Positions 11,221-22,689 of a stretch of DNA of 64,000 nt are shown here, in pieces. The notes beneath the pieces were generated by a model, which ran no database searches, was not told the origin of the DNA, and saw only the letters and a list, made by a program, of their open reading frames with translations. This DNA is from Bryopsis sp. KO-2023. Taxonomy: Eukaryota > Chlorophyta > Ulvophyceae > Bryopsidales > Bryopsidaceae. Location: contig BSYQ01000001.1 in the NCBI GenBank assembly GCA_030272585.1, positions 1,550,001-1,614,000 on the forward strand. Reading direction: 5' to 3'. The first letter of the stretch is position 1. Each line of letters starts with the position of its first letter. The translations under genes and the position numbers were made by a program.

Positions 11221-13131
11221 ATGTCTGTTTCTTACAACGCCGTTGTTTTAGTTTTCTGTATAATATTTGGGGCGGCTCTTCCGAGAGCCGAAGCAGACAA
11301 GGAATGCGAGCCTTCGGAACTTGGATATGCGTGTATGAAAATCTTGGCCCCCTACAAAAAAGTTCACTGGACTGTAGGGGGTGCCTCGCGCACGACTGAA
11401 CTTCTCGGTGGCGAAGTGCCTCTCCCTGAGGAGGGGGAGATCGCTTTTGCACTGGAGGGTACCACTACTGGATATGTCGGGTTTGGTTTCACGGAGGTGG
11501 CTGGCATGATGTCCCCTGCGGATATCGTTCTGGGCTGGACAAACAGCGAGGAGACGGTCGTGAAACCGTACAGGGCGGTGACAATAGATATTACTGATGC
11601 CGAGCTTGACGACAGTGTAACTCTCAAAAACACCTTTGCCTCTGAGAAGGACGGAACGACAATAGTTGCGTACACGAGGAGCATCTCCGATGGAACGACT
11701 AAACTGTCGTTGGAGGGAAAAAGTGAAGTTATTTTTGCCATCGCCCCTCAAGACGAGTTGGCATGGCACCTTGGAGACAGGGACGGCGGGACGATATTGC
11801 TTGGCAAAGCTCTTGACGACGCTCCAAAATCCACGCCTAAGGCTGCGCCGAAGGGCGCCCGCAAATCCGCCCCCAAAAAGGCGAAGAAGGCTGCTGCCAA
11901 AAGCGCCACCTCTGTGCCCTCCGAAGAAACAAATGGGATTGTAGCAAGTAAACCAGTGGAAAAGGCTGGTGTGGATGCCTCGTCAGCAAAAAAAGTAACC
12001 GATTCTGATGGACAATGCGTAACGTCCACCCTACCAGGCTATGACTGTGAGCAAATCATGCCAGGCGAGATGGTCACCCTGCATTGGGTGATCGGGCCTG
12101 TGGGACAAGCGGACAATGGCCACCCTGCTCCAAAAGATGGAGAGATCTCGATAGCTATGATCGGAAAGACGGAGGGATATGTTGGATTTGCATTCACCGA
12201 GGCAAGTGGACTGATGCACCCCTCCATCACAGTCGTTGGATGGATGACGCCAGATGGCGACCTCCATGTCAAGCCATACCGTGTTACATCCCGAACCATC
12301 TTCGCGACCGACGTGGACGAAAGCATCACTCTGACAGACATCCGGGGACAGGAGAAGGATGGTTACACAACCATCGAATTCACCCAGGAGAGGCCAGACT
12401 TTTTGACCAGTTTCGAAGGAGCATTGAGCATCAATGTTGCAGTGGCGGATGGTGACTCATTGGTCAGACACAGTCCAGCTCAGAGATGGTCTGCCGAGCT
12501 TGATCTCTTGTCGGGGTCGGCTCGTGATGCGACCAAGGATCTGAGGAAGTACTACAATTGGCACGGAGCCATCATGGCAGTTTCGTGGATGTTCCTGGCT
12601 CAGATAGGAATTCTGGTGGGAAGCCACAAGTGGGTTGTGCCGGTGGGTGGAAAAGGCGGCTGGTTTAAGGCTCATCGGGGGGTCCAGACTTTGACTCTTC
12701 TGGGAACGCTCGCTGGAATTGTGATTGCCATCCTGAAGTTCGACGAACATGAAATGACGGTGGCAAGGATCCACAGACTGTTTGGCTACTTGGCATTTGG
12801 TCTGGGATGGTTGCAAGGAGTGGCTGGGTTTCTTCGACCCGACAAAGACCACCCAAAACGATATTTATTTGACATGTTTCACCGGTGGGGAGGATTTCTT
12901 TTGGGATATATGGGGCCAACGACGGTCTTGTTGGGTATTTATTCGTACAGAGAAATTGAGGGAATCGATATAGGAAAGTGGCTGATTCCTTCCGTGGTCA
13001 GTTTGGCTGCGATTGGTGGTGCGGGTTTACTTTTACATTTGCGCCGGAGTAAGCCCAGTGCACCCACCAAAGCACCACAACCCAAGCCAGCATCAAATGT
13101 GGCTGGTAACACTGACTCTCAGACTTCATAG
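11221..13131 (+). CDS. double-DOMON cytochrome b561 membrane protein
   Basis: Intronless, 636 residues. A signal peptide (residues 1-25, cut near AEA/DKE) is followed by two DOMON domains at ~30-195 and ~265-420, which are internal repeats: each has a GYVGFGFTE / GYVGFAFTE strand followed by a met-rich P-x-D/T-I-V-x-GW strand. They are joined by an Ala-Lys-Pro-rich linker (~198-240). The C-terminal b561 core (~440-615) has five membrane spans with candidate haem ligands in YNWHGAIM, SHKWV, KAHRGVQ, RIHRLFGYL and FHRWGGF. Proteins with this layout pass electrons from ascorbate or related donors across a membrane to ferric iron or other acceptors; the DOMON domains often bind haem or sugar. Most plant and algal relatives have one DOMON domain. 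Confidence 0.88.
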   Translation: MSVSYNAVVLVFCIIFGAALPRAEADKECEPSELGYACMKILAPYKKVHWTVGGASRTTELLGGEVPLPEEGEIAFALEGTTTGYVGFGFTEVAGMMSPADIVLGWTNSEETVVKPYRAVTIDITDAELDDSVTLKNTFASEKDGTTIVAYTRSISDGTTKLSLEGKSEVIFAIAPQDELAWHLGDRDGGTILLGKALDDAPKSTPKAAPKGARKSAPKKAKKAAAKSATSVPSEETNGIVASKPVEKAGVDASSAKKVTDSDGQCVTSTLPGYDCEQIMPGEMVTLHWVIGPVGQADNGHPAPKDGEISIAMIGKTEGYVGFAFTEASGLMHPSITVVGWMTPDGDLHVKPYRVTSRTIFATDVDESITLTDIRGQEKDGYTTIEFTQERPDFLTSFEGALSINVAVADGDSLVRHSPAQRWSAELDLLSGSARDATKDLRKYYNWHGAIMAVSWMFLAQIGILVGSHKWVVPVGGKGGWFKAHRGVQTLTLLGTLAGIVIAILKFDEHEMTVARIHRLFGYLAFGLGWLQGVAGFLRPDKDHPKRYLFDMFHRWGGFLLGYMGPTTVLLGIYSYREIEGIDIGKWLIPSVVSLAAIGGAGLLLHLRRSKPSAPTKAPQPKPASNVAGNTDSQTS

Positions 13132-15325
13132 AAAATATTGCTTCTATGTTGATTTTATTTGCAGAGATCGTACATAGATGGGGAGGGTTCTAGAGAAAAC
13201 ATTTTTCTTGAAATATTTCTATGGCCCTGTCACAGGAGGATAAAGTTTGTACAACAGTGTTTCGTTTTTTTTTATTTACATGACAATCTCTGTAATCGAA
13301 TTTTGTTTTAAAAATTGGTGGTGTATGTCTGAATCTGGTTTGTGCGCTCTATGTCAGTTTCAATTTTCAAGCCTTTGCCTGCTTTGGCTGGTTTGTTTCA
13401 AAAAAATTTCACCACTGGAAAGTTGCAAGAACGCTGAAAACTAGCTTGGAAGCAAGCCAATAAGAAAATAACCCTCTCTCTTATCCTGATAGGAAAATTT
13501 TAACCTTCCAATAAGGAAAATTTTGACCTTCCAATAAACCATCCCTCATCAATGTGTATGTCTATGCTTGCCTGAAATTGAGGTGTTCTCACTAAAGATG
13601 GTAATAATCTAATTTCTCCTCCATATATATATATATATATTATTACTTCACATTATTACAAGACACACAACACCTGTTCCTGGCCTATTTGAAATTATGC
13701 TTATGGTTTTTCTTGTGTTCTTGGGATAATTTTTGGAGAAAAAACATGATCAAAATAGAATCCATTTCCATTAAATGAGGGAAAGAAGAAAGCGAAACAA
13801 GCAGCGACACAGAACCCAGTCTGACAAATGTGCACTTCGGCAGCTTTAAATTGATGATTACTTCCTGAATTTTTCAGTATCCAAAATAGGCTATGTACAA
13901 CTACCTTCCCCCTCATCAATCTAGCGTGTCCCTGAAACCCCTTCCAAAACCCTTTTAAATATTATACGTATGTGTACAAACTCACCAACATGAGCAAGGC
14001 ACTAAAGCTAAGCATTACAAAACCTTGGATCTATGTTTGGTAATACAATCCACATAACACTATTTCACCCCCCCCCTACCCCATTATCTCTAAATCCTTT
14101 TTTTTTTCTTTTTTTTTCTTACCCCTTTTTGAAAACCCTTCCAGCATTCCTTGCATTCTGTTTCAAATCGAATAAAAATGTAAGAACCCTAAAAAATCTG
14201 CAAGGTGAAAAATCCAGTTCAGAACACTTGAAAGAGAACGCATGCACTTTCAAGGTTGTCCCTTCTTTCTCGAAAAGAGAAAAAGAAATGATTTTTTTCT
14301 CTCTTTTTTCGTCTCCCCCCCTTGTGCTTTGTTCCCTTTCAAAAAATCAAAAAAAAAAACAAAAACGGGAAAGAAAAACACTATCTGGGATCTTTTTCTC
14401 TCTCTTTCTGTTTTCATGTATTGCAATCCAACGCTGCCAGACTCTTCTAAACCGCCACCCCCCTAAAAAATAAAAAAAAAGCAACTATCCAACTTTTTCC
14501 TTTTTCCTACGAAGAGCATTTCCAAAGGCATCATTGAAAAAAACAACACACGTGCTAAAACAAACTGGTTCTAAACATCGTTTACTCAGAAATAACGCTG
14601 CCAATCCACTCTTTCCATTCCTCTTACCCAACCTTTTTTCCCCCCATTTTCCCCTAACTTAAGAGATTTCGGACAATCTCTCACCCATAGCCCCTCACAC
14701 TTTTTTTCTCTTTCCCATTTTGACTCGCAGCCCAGTTATAAAAGAAACAAAAAATGCAAATAACATGATGCCTCCCTCAAAATCAGTGTTTTTTTCTTTT
14801 CTTTTTCTCTTTTTTTTTCCTTTCCTCTTTCAACTCCACCCCATCATCACGCCCCTCTATTTCTCTCCTCCATAGCTTTTTTTTTTTTTTGCTTTTCTTT
14901 TTTTTTCGCCACCTGCGCAAGTACATGTTTTCTTTCGAAACCAAAAATATCACTGAACAAAATATGTTCACACATTTCTTCTCTTTCTTTTTTTTTTCTC
15001 TCTCTCTCTCTCTCCCACACACAAACTGCCACCACATGAAAGGCAAGGTTTTTCTATTTCCCTGTACACCCATCCCCCAACTCCCAAAAACCCCTTATCA
15101 AAATTCTTGCACCCCCGAAGCACAGGGGTGGTTTTTTTAAGACATACTATTTTCTTCTCTGTTTGTTTCAATTGTGTCTGTGCTTTTTTTTTTCTTTTTT
15201 AATTTTTCTTCCAGTTTTTTTTTCCCTTTTTTTTTCTCTCTCTCTCTTTTTGTTTGTGCCAACCACAACCAACACCACCGCTTCCAAATTAGAGAAGGGG
15301 GAAAAAAAAACATCAAACAAATCAG
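13132..15325. other. long low-complexity intergenic region between convergent genes
   Basis: About 2.2 kb between the b561 gene (+) and the bZIP gene (-). It contains a (TA)n microsatellite near 13625-13640, many T-runs on the plus strand from ~14.1 to 15.3 kb, and (TC)n near 14998-15014. Short open frames encode mostly Phe/Ser/Leu or Lys/Arg runs and are artefacts of the homopolymers. No exon or RNA gene was recognised. Confidence 0.5.
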
Positions 15326-17459
15326 TCAATCAGCGGAAGCAAATTTTTCTTCCTCCTTGACAGATTCCTTCATCCTTTTTTCACCATGAGGTGAAGCATC
15401 CTCCTCTAACCGGTCCCGTTTTAATCGGCGCCGTCTCTGCTCAGCGAGCTCCTCTTTCTAAAGGAAAAAACTCCAAAATAAAAAATTATTTTTCATACAC
15501 AACCCACAAAATGAGAAGATCCCCCCCCCAAAAAACAAAAGAAAAGAAAAAGAAAATAAGAATCCACACACACAGAGATAAACTTTTGCATCGGAAAAAA
15601 AAAATCCACATCCAATTATAGACTCTGCTCTTTTTTCTTCTTATTTCGATGGTGCAGTTACTCATATTCAGGGGGTTTTCGTCCAGCGGAAAAAGAAAAA
15701 AAAAAGAAGCAAGTGAAGGAAGATATCAATCTTTTCACTTCTCCACCCCCTTCCAAAACAATACATATAATTATATATATATATATATAACGAAAAAAAC
15801 CCATATATATATATAATTATATGTATTCTTTCCTCCCACCTCTGCAACAGCCGCATTCCCCCTTCTTTCATTATAGTTTCCTTCTGCAACCACTCACCAC
15901 GAGACCTAATATTCTGAGCTCATCTCGCAGCCGTTGGTTTTCTTCTCGGAGCTTTCTGCTCTCTTCCTCAGCCACATGGCATCGGTGCTCCAAAAGATCC
16001 TTGTGTTCCAGCCATTTTCTTTTTTCCTCGTTCAACCCCGAAATCTCGCTCTCCATGTTTGTCAAATGCTCTTGCTTTCGTCGCCTCGACCTTCGAGCTG
16101 ACTCTCGGTTGGAAAGCATCCTACGCACAGGAGGAAAAAAAGTTGAAATAAATAAAAAATAAAAACAAAAGAAGAAAAGAAGAGGAGCAGAAATTTTTGG
16201 TGGAAGCTTCATCCCACTTCTAGAAAGAATGTACGTTTTCCTAGCCAAATTTCTTCTGGATTTTCATTTTTTTTTGGGGGGGGGGGGGGGGAGAAAGAGC
16301 CACGCAAGCTGCGTTTGTAGATTTTGCTGTGGAGCATTTGTGCTGGACGATTTCACTGACAGCAGTTGCTAAGAAAAGTACATTAAGGGGAAAAAAAATG
16401 TATACTATGTGCAAAGCAGAAGGGGCATTTGTGTGAAGCAAAAAAAAAAATCATTGTTTTGGAACTGGGTGTCACCTGCGCGCTCTTCGTTGCTCTGCCT
16501 TTTCCAGCGACTCTCTGTCCATCGGTTGGGGTGCCAGCCCACTCAACTGAGACAGCTGCAGAGCAGCAGCTGCTGCAGCAGGTGACAGTCCAGCTGCCAG
16601 GAGCGGATTTTGACCACCTCCAGCTTGCAAGCCAGGCATGGCAGACAGTGCAGCCAAGTTATTGGCGTTCAAAACGTTCGGGAGAGTGGTGAGGTCGACC
16701 TGAGGATGCGATTGCGCGACGTGTGCTGTCGACATCGGCAACGCTACTGTTTGGTGCACAGAGGAAAAAAAAAACAGCAAGGAATTGAACGGTCGTTGGA
16801 GAGATAAATAGGAGTAAAGGTGGAAAATCAAGCGATGCTGGCCAGCATGGGCGACAGCATTGAGTGCTGTGGTCAAATTGTCAAGCGAGTCAACCCGTAG
16901 CGAAGCAAAGGGGCGCGCGTCTCGAGAAAAACAACAAGAGTTTAAATTCCAAAAGGAAAACCGCACAGTTTTACAGAAATAAAAAGTCGACAAGTTCCGA
17001 CAAATTCGTCGCGGAATCTCGTCAAGGAATCGTACGCAGCGAGGAAATCAAACAACAAACTTGGGTATCCTTACCAGGCATCTCTTTCTTCACCCCCTGC
17101 TGTTGCGCCTGGTTCAGCGGAGGATTGACAAAAAACTGTTTCAAAAACTCCAACGAAGCAACCCTGGGCATTCCAACCCCCAGCGCGTCCACGCTCCCCG
17201 ACACTCCAACCTGCTGGCCGGCAGCGAGCCCCGACCCGCTCGACGGTTGTTGCTCGCTGGGCGACCCGTCCTGCGATTGGGCATCAGGGTTGGGCTGACC
17301 ATCGGTGCTCAAATTCTGGCTTGTCCCCGCGACCTCGCCACCGAGACTATTCGTGCTGGGAAAAGTTTTGTAAAGATCAGAGAACTGCTGGTCAGAGTTT
17401 GCCTGACCAAGGCGCCATATATTCCCCACCAAGTCGTCCACACTCAAGCTGCGGTCCAT
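15326..17459 (-). CDS. bZIP transcription factor (plant group C-like)
   Basis: Four exons on the minus strand join in phase: 17459-17075, 16746-16476, 16120-15898, 15457-15326, giving 336 residues. The N-terminus MDRSLSVDDLVGNIW resembles a short activation or docking motif; a Gln/Ser/Gly-rich region follows. The basic region is split by an intron: RRAR then RMLSNRESARRSRRRKQ, a complete plant bZIP DNA contact helix (N-x7-R). Leucine heptads follow (MESEISGL...). The last exon is charged and contains KEELAEQRRRRLKRD, a possible second nuclear signal. Group C members such as Opaque2/BZO2H types share this basic region. The intron between exons 2 and 3 has an 18-base G run near 16275, and the last intron has a long TA-rich inverted repeat. 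Confidence 0.85.
15760..15827. repeat. TA-rich inverted repeat in the last bZIP intron
   Basis: Arms of about 25 bases (starting aatacatataattatata on the left) face each other across a short A-rich loop near 15788-15802. The repeat is perfectly complementary by eye and lies inside the intron between bZIP exons 3 and 4. It could form a cruciform or RNA hairpin, but it may only be a folded microsatellite. Confidence 0.6.
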
Positions 17460-18590
17460 AGACAAGGCTGTTGTGCACTCTAGTGAGCTGAGGAGTCAGG
17501 CGTGCGTGCGCGAAACGGACGAGCTGGCGATATCCAACGCAGATCTGATGAATGCACACGCAGCACTTCTCTTACAGGAAAAACCTTGTGACCTGTCCCA
17601 GTCACCTACGGCCAAATTTTGAAAAGAAGGCGAAGGGCGCAAGAAATCCTTGGACGAGCAGAAGAAAGTCGGTCACACCTACCACCCCCCTGCCGATCCT
17701 CTGCCAGCTCACAAGAATTTCGACGTCAGCATTTCTGCGTCGACACTGGATTCCTCTTTTTGCGCCCTTCCTTTCCAAAAAGAACCCGGGAAAAAAAGGG
17801 GCTCAACCACCCGAAAAGTAGCCATTGATGTCAAAAACCGCTCAGGTTGTAGCCATCGCAAAGAGGGAAAAACGAAATCATCCACCAACAAATATATCTG
17901 CTTCCTCATTGCTGTGATCCAGGGATGACATTCGTTATGGCATCTGCCAAAACCAAACAGCTTCAACAACATTTTGGGTGAGGTTGATGGGGGGAGATGA
18001 ACATGTTTGGGTGCTTCCTGTGGCTGCAGCATATCCTTAATTTGCTGACAATCCAGGGGGTCCAAATTTTGCCACTTTCCAATTATACCTCGAGCCTGTT
18101 GATGCACCCCCTGGATTTCAGCATGCCGCATCCCCATCCAGATTCATAGGATCCAGAATGGTAAGAGGATGGGCGAACGATGAACAGATACGAAAACAAA
18201 ACATCGAACAATGAGAGCAAGAAAGGCAGTCTCTTTTCGAAGAATATGATTCAATATTCTTGGAATTGATTTGTCACAGTGCTCCGGATGTTCTGACACC
18301 TGAGCTAATTTATTCAACAATCTTCTCAACCAAAATTCAGCAAAACAACAAAAAAACCAAAACAAAAGTAAACTGGGAAGACCGTTTCTCCACCCCCCCC
18401 CCCTTTTCTTTTTTTTTTCTCGGAAATACACAATGCTGCAATTCTTATCAGAAGCGATACAGCTGTCTATGGTGTAAATTGTAAACCACAGGGGATTTTC
18501 ACAGCATCGAAAATCCCCCCTCTCACAATTGACTTCGAACTATGCTATAATCAGAAAGAAGAGATGCTTTTCACAGCACCTCCCCAACCC

Positions 18591-18621
<31 letters not shown>

Positions 18622-19364
18622 AAAGAAAAGAAAACAGACACAAGAATCCACCACACAACCCAACCCCATTGAGCACACCACAGATCCCCATTTCGCATTG
18701 TTTAAATTAAAAAAAAGAACGAACCGGACACAATGAAGGGGAAGAGAAAAAAAAAAGGATCGAAATAGAAACTCTAAAAAAAAAACCAAAAAAAAAATGC
18801 CAGAGAAAAAGGAATAAAAAAAAAGGAAGAAGACTAACAGCTAGTTCCCTCAACACGATGGAGTGAAATGACAAAAAAAAACACTAAAAATTCTTCTATG
18901 GTACCTGCATCATTGGATTTCTTTTTTTTTTTTTTCCTTTTTCAAAAAACCCTGACCTCTAGGTGAAAAAAAAAAAAGAAAAAAATAATCTGTCACACAA
19001 AGGCATAAAATCCATTTTTTTTTCATAGTTCTGCTCACAACAATCTTCTTTTCATGGGCCAATTTCCAGTCCATTTTTTTTTCCACATGTGTGTGTGTGT
19101 ATGTGTTTTTTTTTCCCCTTTCAAATCCTGAAATCGCCTTGATAAATTTCATTACAACACTGAAGAGCTACCCCCATTTCTTTTTTTTTTGTTTTTTTCT
19201 TTTCTTTTTTTTTTCGGGTTATCATCCATTCCCCCCCCCCCCTTCTAAACCCCCCTCCCACCCCCTAAAACTATCGACTCGATTGTTGTTGTAGTTGGCA
19301 TTTTTTTTTTCCCTCGCTTCTATGCAATTCTTCTCTTTTTTTTTCTGGGTGGGAGGGGGGGGAT
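17460..19364. other. spacer upstream of bZIP and downstream of the glycosyltransferase
   Basis: About 1.9 kb. The first ~250 bases are GC-richer and probably hold the bZIP promoter/5' UTR. From 18.5 to 19.35 kb the sequence is dominated by A-runs, T-runs, a (GT)n tract and C-runs. A 142-codon frame at 17709-18137 (-) shows no domain. No gene is supported. Confidence 0.45.
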
Positions 19365-20918
19365 TTACCTGCTAATCGATGCTGATTGCATAGTGTAATT
19401 TGTCGCCCCAATATCGTACCAAAAACAATCTTTCCAGTCCACCAGCTCCATCCCCTCCCTTAACGGACAGCACTGGAAATTCTTGGTGTTTTCTGGAACC
19501 TCCACCAGCTCCAGTTTTTCGGAGGCCAACACATCCCCCCATGACGTCACAGGTATCTGCTCGACCATTCTGGTCGAATATAAATCCATAGCATCCTCAA
19601 AAGTGTAGGCCGATCGCACCCCCGGATCAATTAGCACAGATTTATAGCCCATTCTTGCGAAATCATGACACATCAAAACGCATTCCGATGTTGCACACTC
19701 GTTCGGCAAATGAGCTCTGAATTTCAACCCCTCATGGAAAGGTTTCGCATTCAACACCACCATCCCGTTCCAACAGCACTGCGCTTGGAAAGGCAGACCC
19801 CTCCGCAACCTATCCGCCGAGTAGGTGTCGTTCTTGATGTAAGGGGGGAAATTATCCAGCTGGGAGCCCCCCAGATCGTGGGACACCCAGATGTCGTAGA
19901 ACACCAGAGGTTTGTCTGACTTGATGGCATCCCGCCTCCCTAGCGAATTCTTCCATCGTTTCAGCATCCATTTGTTGTGACTGATTTCTCGGGCGACGGT
20001 TTCGGGGAAAAAGAACCTGTCCGTGAGGTCCAGAAGCATGATGTCTTGCAGCATGTCCCTGGGGTAGGCCGCCAGATCGGTCCGAATGAAATCCAGCCCG
20101 CAGACTGCATCCCCATCGTGCTGCATCAGCCTGATGATGTCTTGGGAGCAGAACAGCACATCATTGATGAACACGATTTTGTCCCAAATCCCCTCCTCCG
20201 CATCATACAAGGGCTCCAGCGCTCGATTTCGTACACCGGCCAGAAACTCGATTCTGCCCTGTCCCTCCTTCCGGAGGTCCCCTCCATTAGCAACGATTCT
20301 GTTCGAAACTTTCAGCTCCGACAAGACCTCTTTCAGCAGCTCGAGCCACTCCCCGGTGCGGTCGGTGCTTCCGCTCTCGTAGATGGATACGAAAAAACGC
20401 CTCTCCGGAAACGCCAACAGAAACTGCACGAGCTGCGTGATGAAGTTGGGCATAATTTCTTCGTTGTTGTGCAAGTTGGACGCGATGAAAATCCTTTTCG
20501 AGTCCGTGGGGAGGCTCGACAGGGCTGGGTCGTAGTTGCATTGAATGATTCGCCCCGACTTGCGTATCTCCGTCAGAACGTGCGTCATGCTTACGGTTAG
20601 GTACTCGTGCCAATATCCGTCCGAAACATTGCCTGCTAACAAGTCCGGTGAAAATGCTGATCGTACAGCAGAGCGCCAGGCTTGCTCCCCATTCCCGCCC
20701 AATTTCGAGCCAGCTTTCAAACCATCTCGCAAAGTTTGCGGACGGATAGGATTCTCCAATAGTCGGACGCTTCCCTCGGGCGACGTAGCAACGTAGCGAG
20801 CCCTGAGCTGCCCGGATCCTATAAATAACCAGATAAATGCGAGCAGCAGAAGGCCTCTGGGCAGTACCTTCCCCCAGGCCCAACGCCGTCGGTATCGAGG
20901 AGAAATCCGTGGCTGCAT
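19365..20918 (-). CDS. CAP59/CMT1-type glycosyltransferase (GT69), type II membrane protein
   Basis: Intronless, 517 residues. A basic N-terminus (residues 1-18) precedes one membrane anchor (LLLLAFIWLFIG, ~20-34), as in Golgi type II transferases. The catalytic part shows the family pattern: IFIASNLHNNEEIMPN..., RRFFVSIYESGSTDRTGEWL, GVRNRALEPL, DKIVFINDVLFCSQDIIRL, DGDAVCGLDF, FYDIWVSHDLGG, and QCCWNGMVVLNAKPF near the end, then a Cys-containing block SECVLMCHDFARMG. This matches the CAP59 mannosyltransferase domain of fungal alpha-1,3-mannosyltransferases. The FINDV segment likely serves as the nucleotide-sugar/metal motif. In an alga it would act on glycoproteins or extracellular polysaccharide; acceptor and linkage are unknown. 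A 314-codon frame overlapping its 5' half (20287-21231) is a shadow. Confidence 0.85.
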   Translation of the reverse strand: MQPRISPRYRRRWAWGKVLPRGLLLLAFIWLFIGSGQLRARYVATSPEGSVRLLENPIRPQTLRDGLKAGSKLGGNGEQAWRSAVRSAFSPDLLAGNVSDGYWHEYLTVSMTHVLTEIRKSGRIIQCNYDPALSSLPTDSKRIFIASNLHNNEEIMPNFITQLVQFLLAFPERRFFVSIYESGSTDRTGEWLELLKEVLSELKVSNRIVANGGDLRKEGQGRIEFLAGVRNRALEPLYDAEEGIWDKIVFINDVLFCSQDIIRLMQHDGDAVCGLDFIRTDLAAYPRDMLQDIMLLDLTDRFFFPETVAREISHNKWMLKRWKNSLGRRDAIKSDKPLVFYDIWVSHDLGGSQLDNFPPYIKNDTYSADRLRRGLPFQAQCCWNGMVVLNAKPFHEGLKFRAHLPNECATSECVLMCHDFARMGYKSVLIDPGVRSAYTFEDAMDLYSTRMVEQIPVTSWGDVLASEKLELVEVPENTKNFQCCPLREGMELVDWKDCFWYDIGATNYTMQSASISR

Positions 20919-21615
20919 CGCAAATGACGTCTTTCAAGCGTCGAGCGCGTGTCCACGAGAGCGGGGGGCGCCCAACTGAAGGTGCGTTTGAACGCGTCCG
21001 CTCCAGCCCTTGGTGCCCGCCCAGAAACTGACCTCCTGGAGCGAGCAGGCCCGCCGCGATCGATCGAGTTATTCTTGGCCAGCAAGCGAGCGCGGTTGGG
21101 CAAGCGCTAGCGCAGAGAGAGTTCGAAATCAGAAACCAGGTGAGGGGAATCCAGCGCGTTGGCGCGGAAAGTGGGTCCAGCTCAGGTTTGATGCACGTGT
21201 TACTCATGTTAATGAATTGTAATGCTTTCACGAACCCCCCCAGATATTTTGTGTGTGTGCGGCCTGCACCCCACCGGAAAATTAGGTTGAAAATTGACTA
21301 GCAGACACAACGCGAGATCGTACATGGGAGGGATTAGGCAGCAGTAGTCGAAAGGGGGGAAGAACCACACATGGCCACACCATTTCCATGGATTTTTCTG
21401 CTTTCCTTTGCCAGGTTTCATTTTTTTTTCCAGGAGCAGCCAGACCATAGATTCGTCAACAAATGTTTCCACCCACCGACATCACAGTTTTTTCTCCAAG
21501 TAGATTTTTTCAAAAAAGAAAACTGGAAACAACAATCTTTTTACAATACTCAAAACCATGATAAACCGAGCTCGCGTTCTTCGGCCCTCCCCCGTTTTCC
21601 CCCAAACAGAAACCA
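20919..21615. other. upstream region of the glycosyltransferase and 3' region of secE
   Basis: The part nearest 20919 (to ~21190) is CpG-rich and fits a promoter/5' UTR. The rest is ordinary AT-richer spacer. No additional exon is supported. Confidence 0.45.
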
Positions 21616-21807
21616 TCAATTCAATCCATAAAACCACCTCGACAAATCTGCCAGGGCTGTGTTGAGTCCAAAAAGCATTAACGAGGTTCCTGCGACAATG
21701 GAAATGACGAGAACCGTTTGTGTGAATGCCTGCGAGCCAACAAATACAAGCGTTAGAGCTACACCTGTGACAGGATTGGTAATTTTTGATGCACAGCATT
21801 CACATCC

Positions 21808-21860
<53 letters not shown>

Positions 21861-22689
21861 CGGTGTTTGCTTTTGGTGCTCCGAGACGTTTTTACCTTTC
21901 CAGGAGGTGGCCAATCAATCAGTCGAGATTCCTCAATGGCGCCCTGCATCGCACATCTTCTCACTCACTCACTTTCACGCCCCAGCTTTATTACGTAATG
22001 AATTAATTTCTTCTTTTTGTGGAGCAAAGGTTGATAAATAATATACACTGCATCGATGTTGACATGTAAACACCGATTTCGTCCGAGCACCTGATGAATG
22101 CATTTTTACAACAAAGGTTTTGACATCAACCCCATTCATGATGGTCAATGTTTCGGTGAACACCTTACCTGAACCCAGTTGGACTGTTGATCTCCGCCAC
22201 CTTCTTTCTGACTCCTCAATTCTGCCAGTTTGGCTAATTGCTCTGGGCTCAGCATCGTATCAAACTGAAGGCATCCAAACAAACAAAACAAAATGACCCC
22301 CCCATCATAACCTCCTCCATGATTTCAATAGCAATGCAGTCCCATAAATTCTTGCCTCAGCATTTGATCAAAAACAGTCCAGAATTCCCCAAATCCTTGG
22401 AGTCCATCTCCCATATTGAGGATTTTTCATTGTGACGATTCTTTCCAGGGGGCAAAAGAGACGAGTGTTTGCGATAGCTTGATTCTACCTCTTCGGAAGC
22501 CGTGCTCCCGCTCTGTGCAGTCTCATTTTTTTTGGTTTCTTGACCTCGACAGCGAAGAGAGGGACGGTTGCTCTTGAGTGGGTTGCGCCGACGCTCTGCG
22601 GGTATTCTGAGGTGGCCCACCTCAGAAACGCGGCGGCCCAACGATCTTTCCCCGATCGATCCGCACAACGCGCGATTGCAGTGAGACAT
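21616..22689 (-). CDS. secE: plastid preprotein translocase subunit SecE
   Basis: Four phase-0 exons on the minus strand: 22689-22489, 22264-22169, 21943-21896, 21729-21616, giving 152 residues. The first ~65 residues are rich in Arg/Ser with little acid and fit a plastid transit peptide. The body has the SecE pattern: an amphipathic helix with EESRLIDWPPPGKAF, the conserved W-P-x-x-x-K element that packs on SecY, then one membrane span VLVISIVAGTSLMLFGLNTALADL and a short tail SRWFYGLN. It would be the small stabilising subunit of the thylakoid (or inner envelope) SecYE channel. All donors are GT. The intron between exons 3 and 4 contains a (TA)n tract at 21813-21853. The start is the first in-frame ATG of exon 1; an upstream exon cannot be excluded. 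Confidence 0.82.
21813..21853. repeat. (TA)n microsatellite in a secE intron
   Basis: About 20 TA units in a row, lying between secE exons 3 and 4. Confidence 0.9.

Noticed and set aside
14033..15400. several open frames of 60-146 codons
   Set aside because: They are products of T-runs, TC repeats and A-runs (Phe/Ser/Leu or Lys/Arg strings) without domains or splice support.
20287..21231. 314-codon open frame on the minus strand overlapping the 5' part of the GT69 gene
   Set aside because: It is a second frame of the same CpG-rich DNA, with no domain and biased Arg/Ala content. The GT69 frame carries the clear family motifs.
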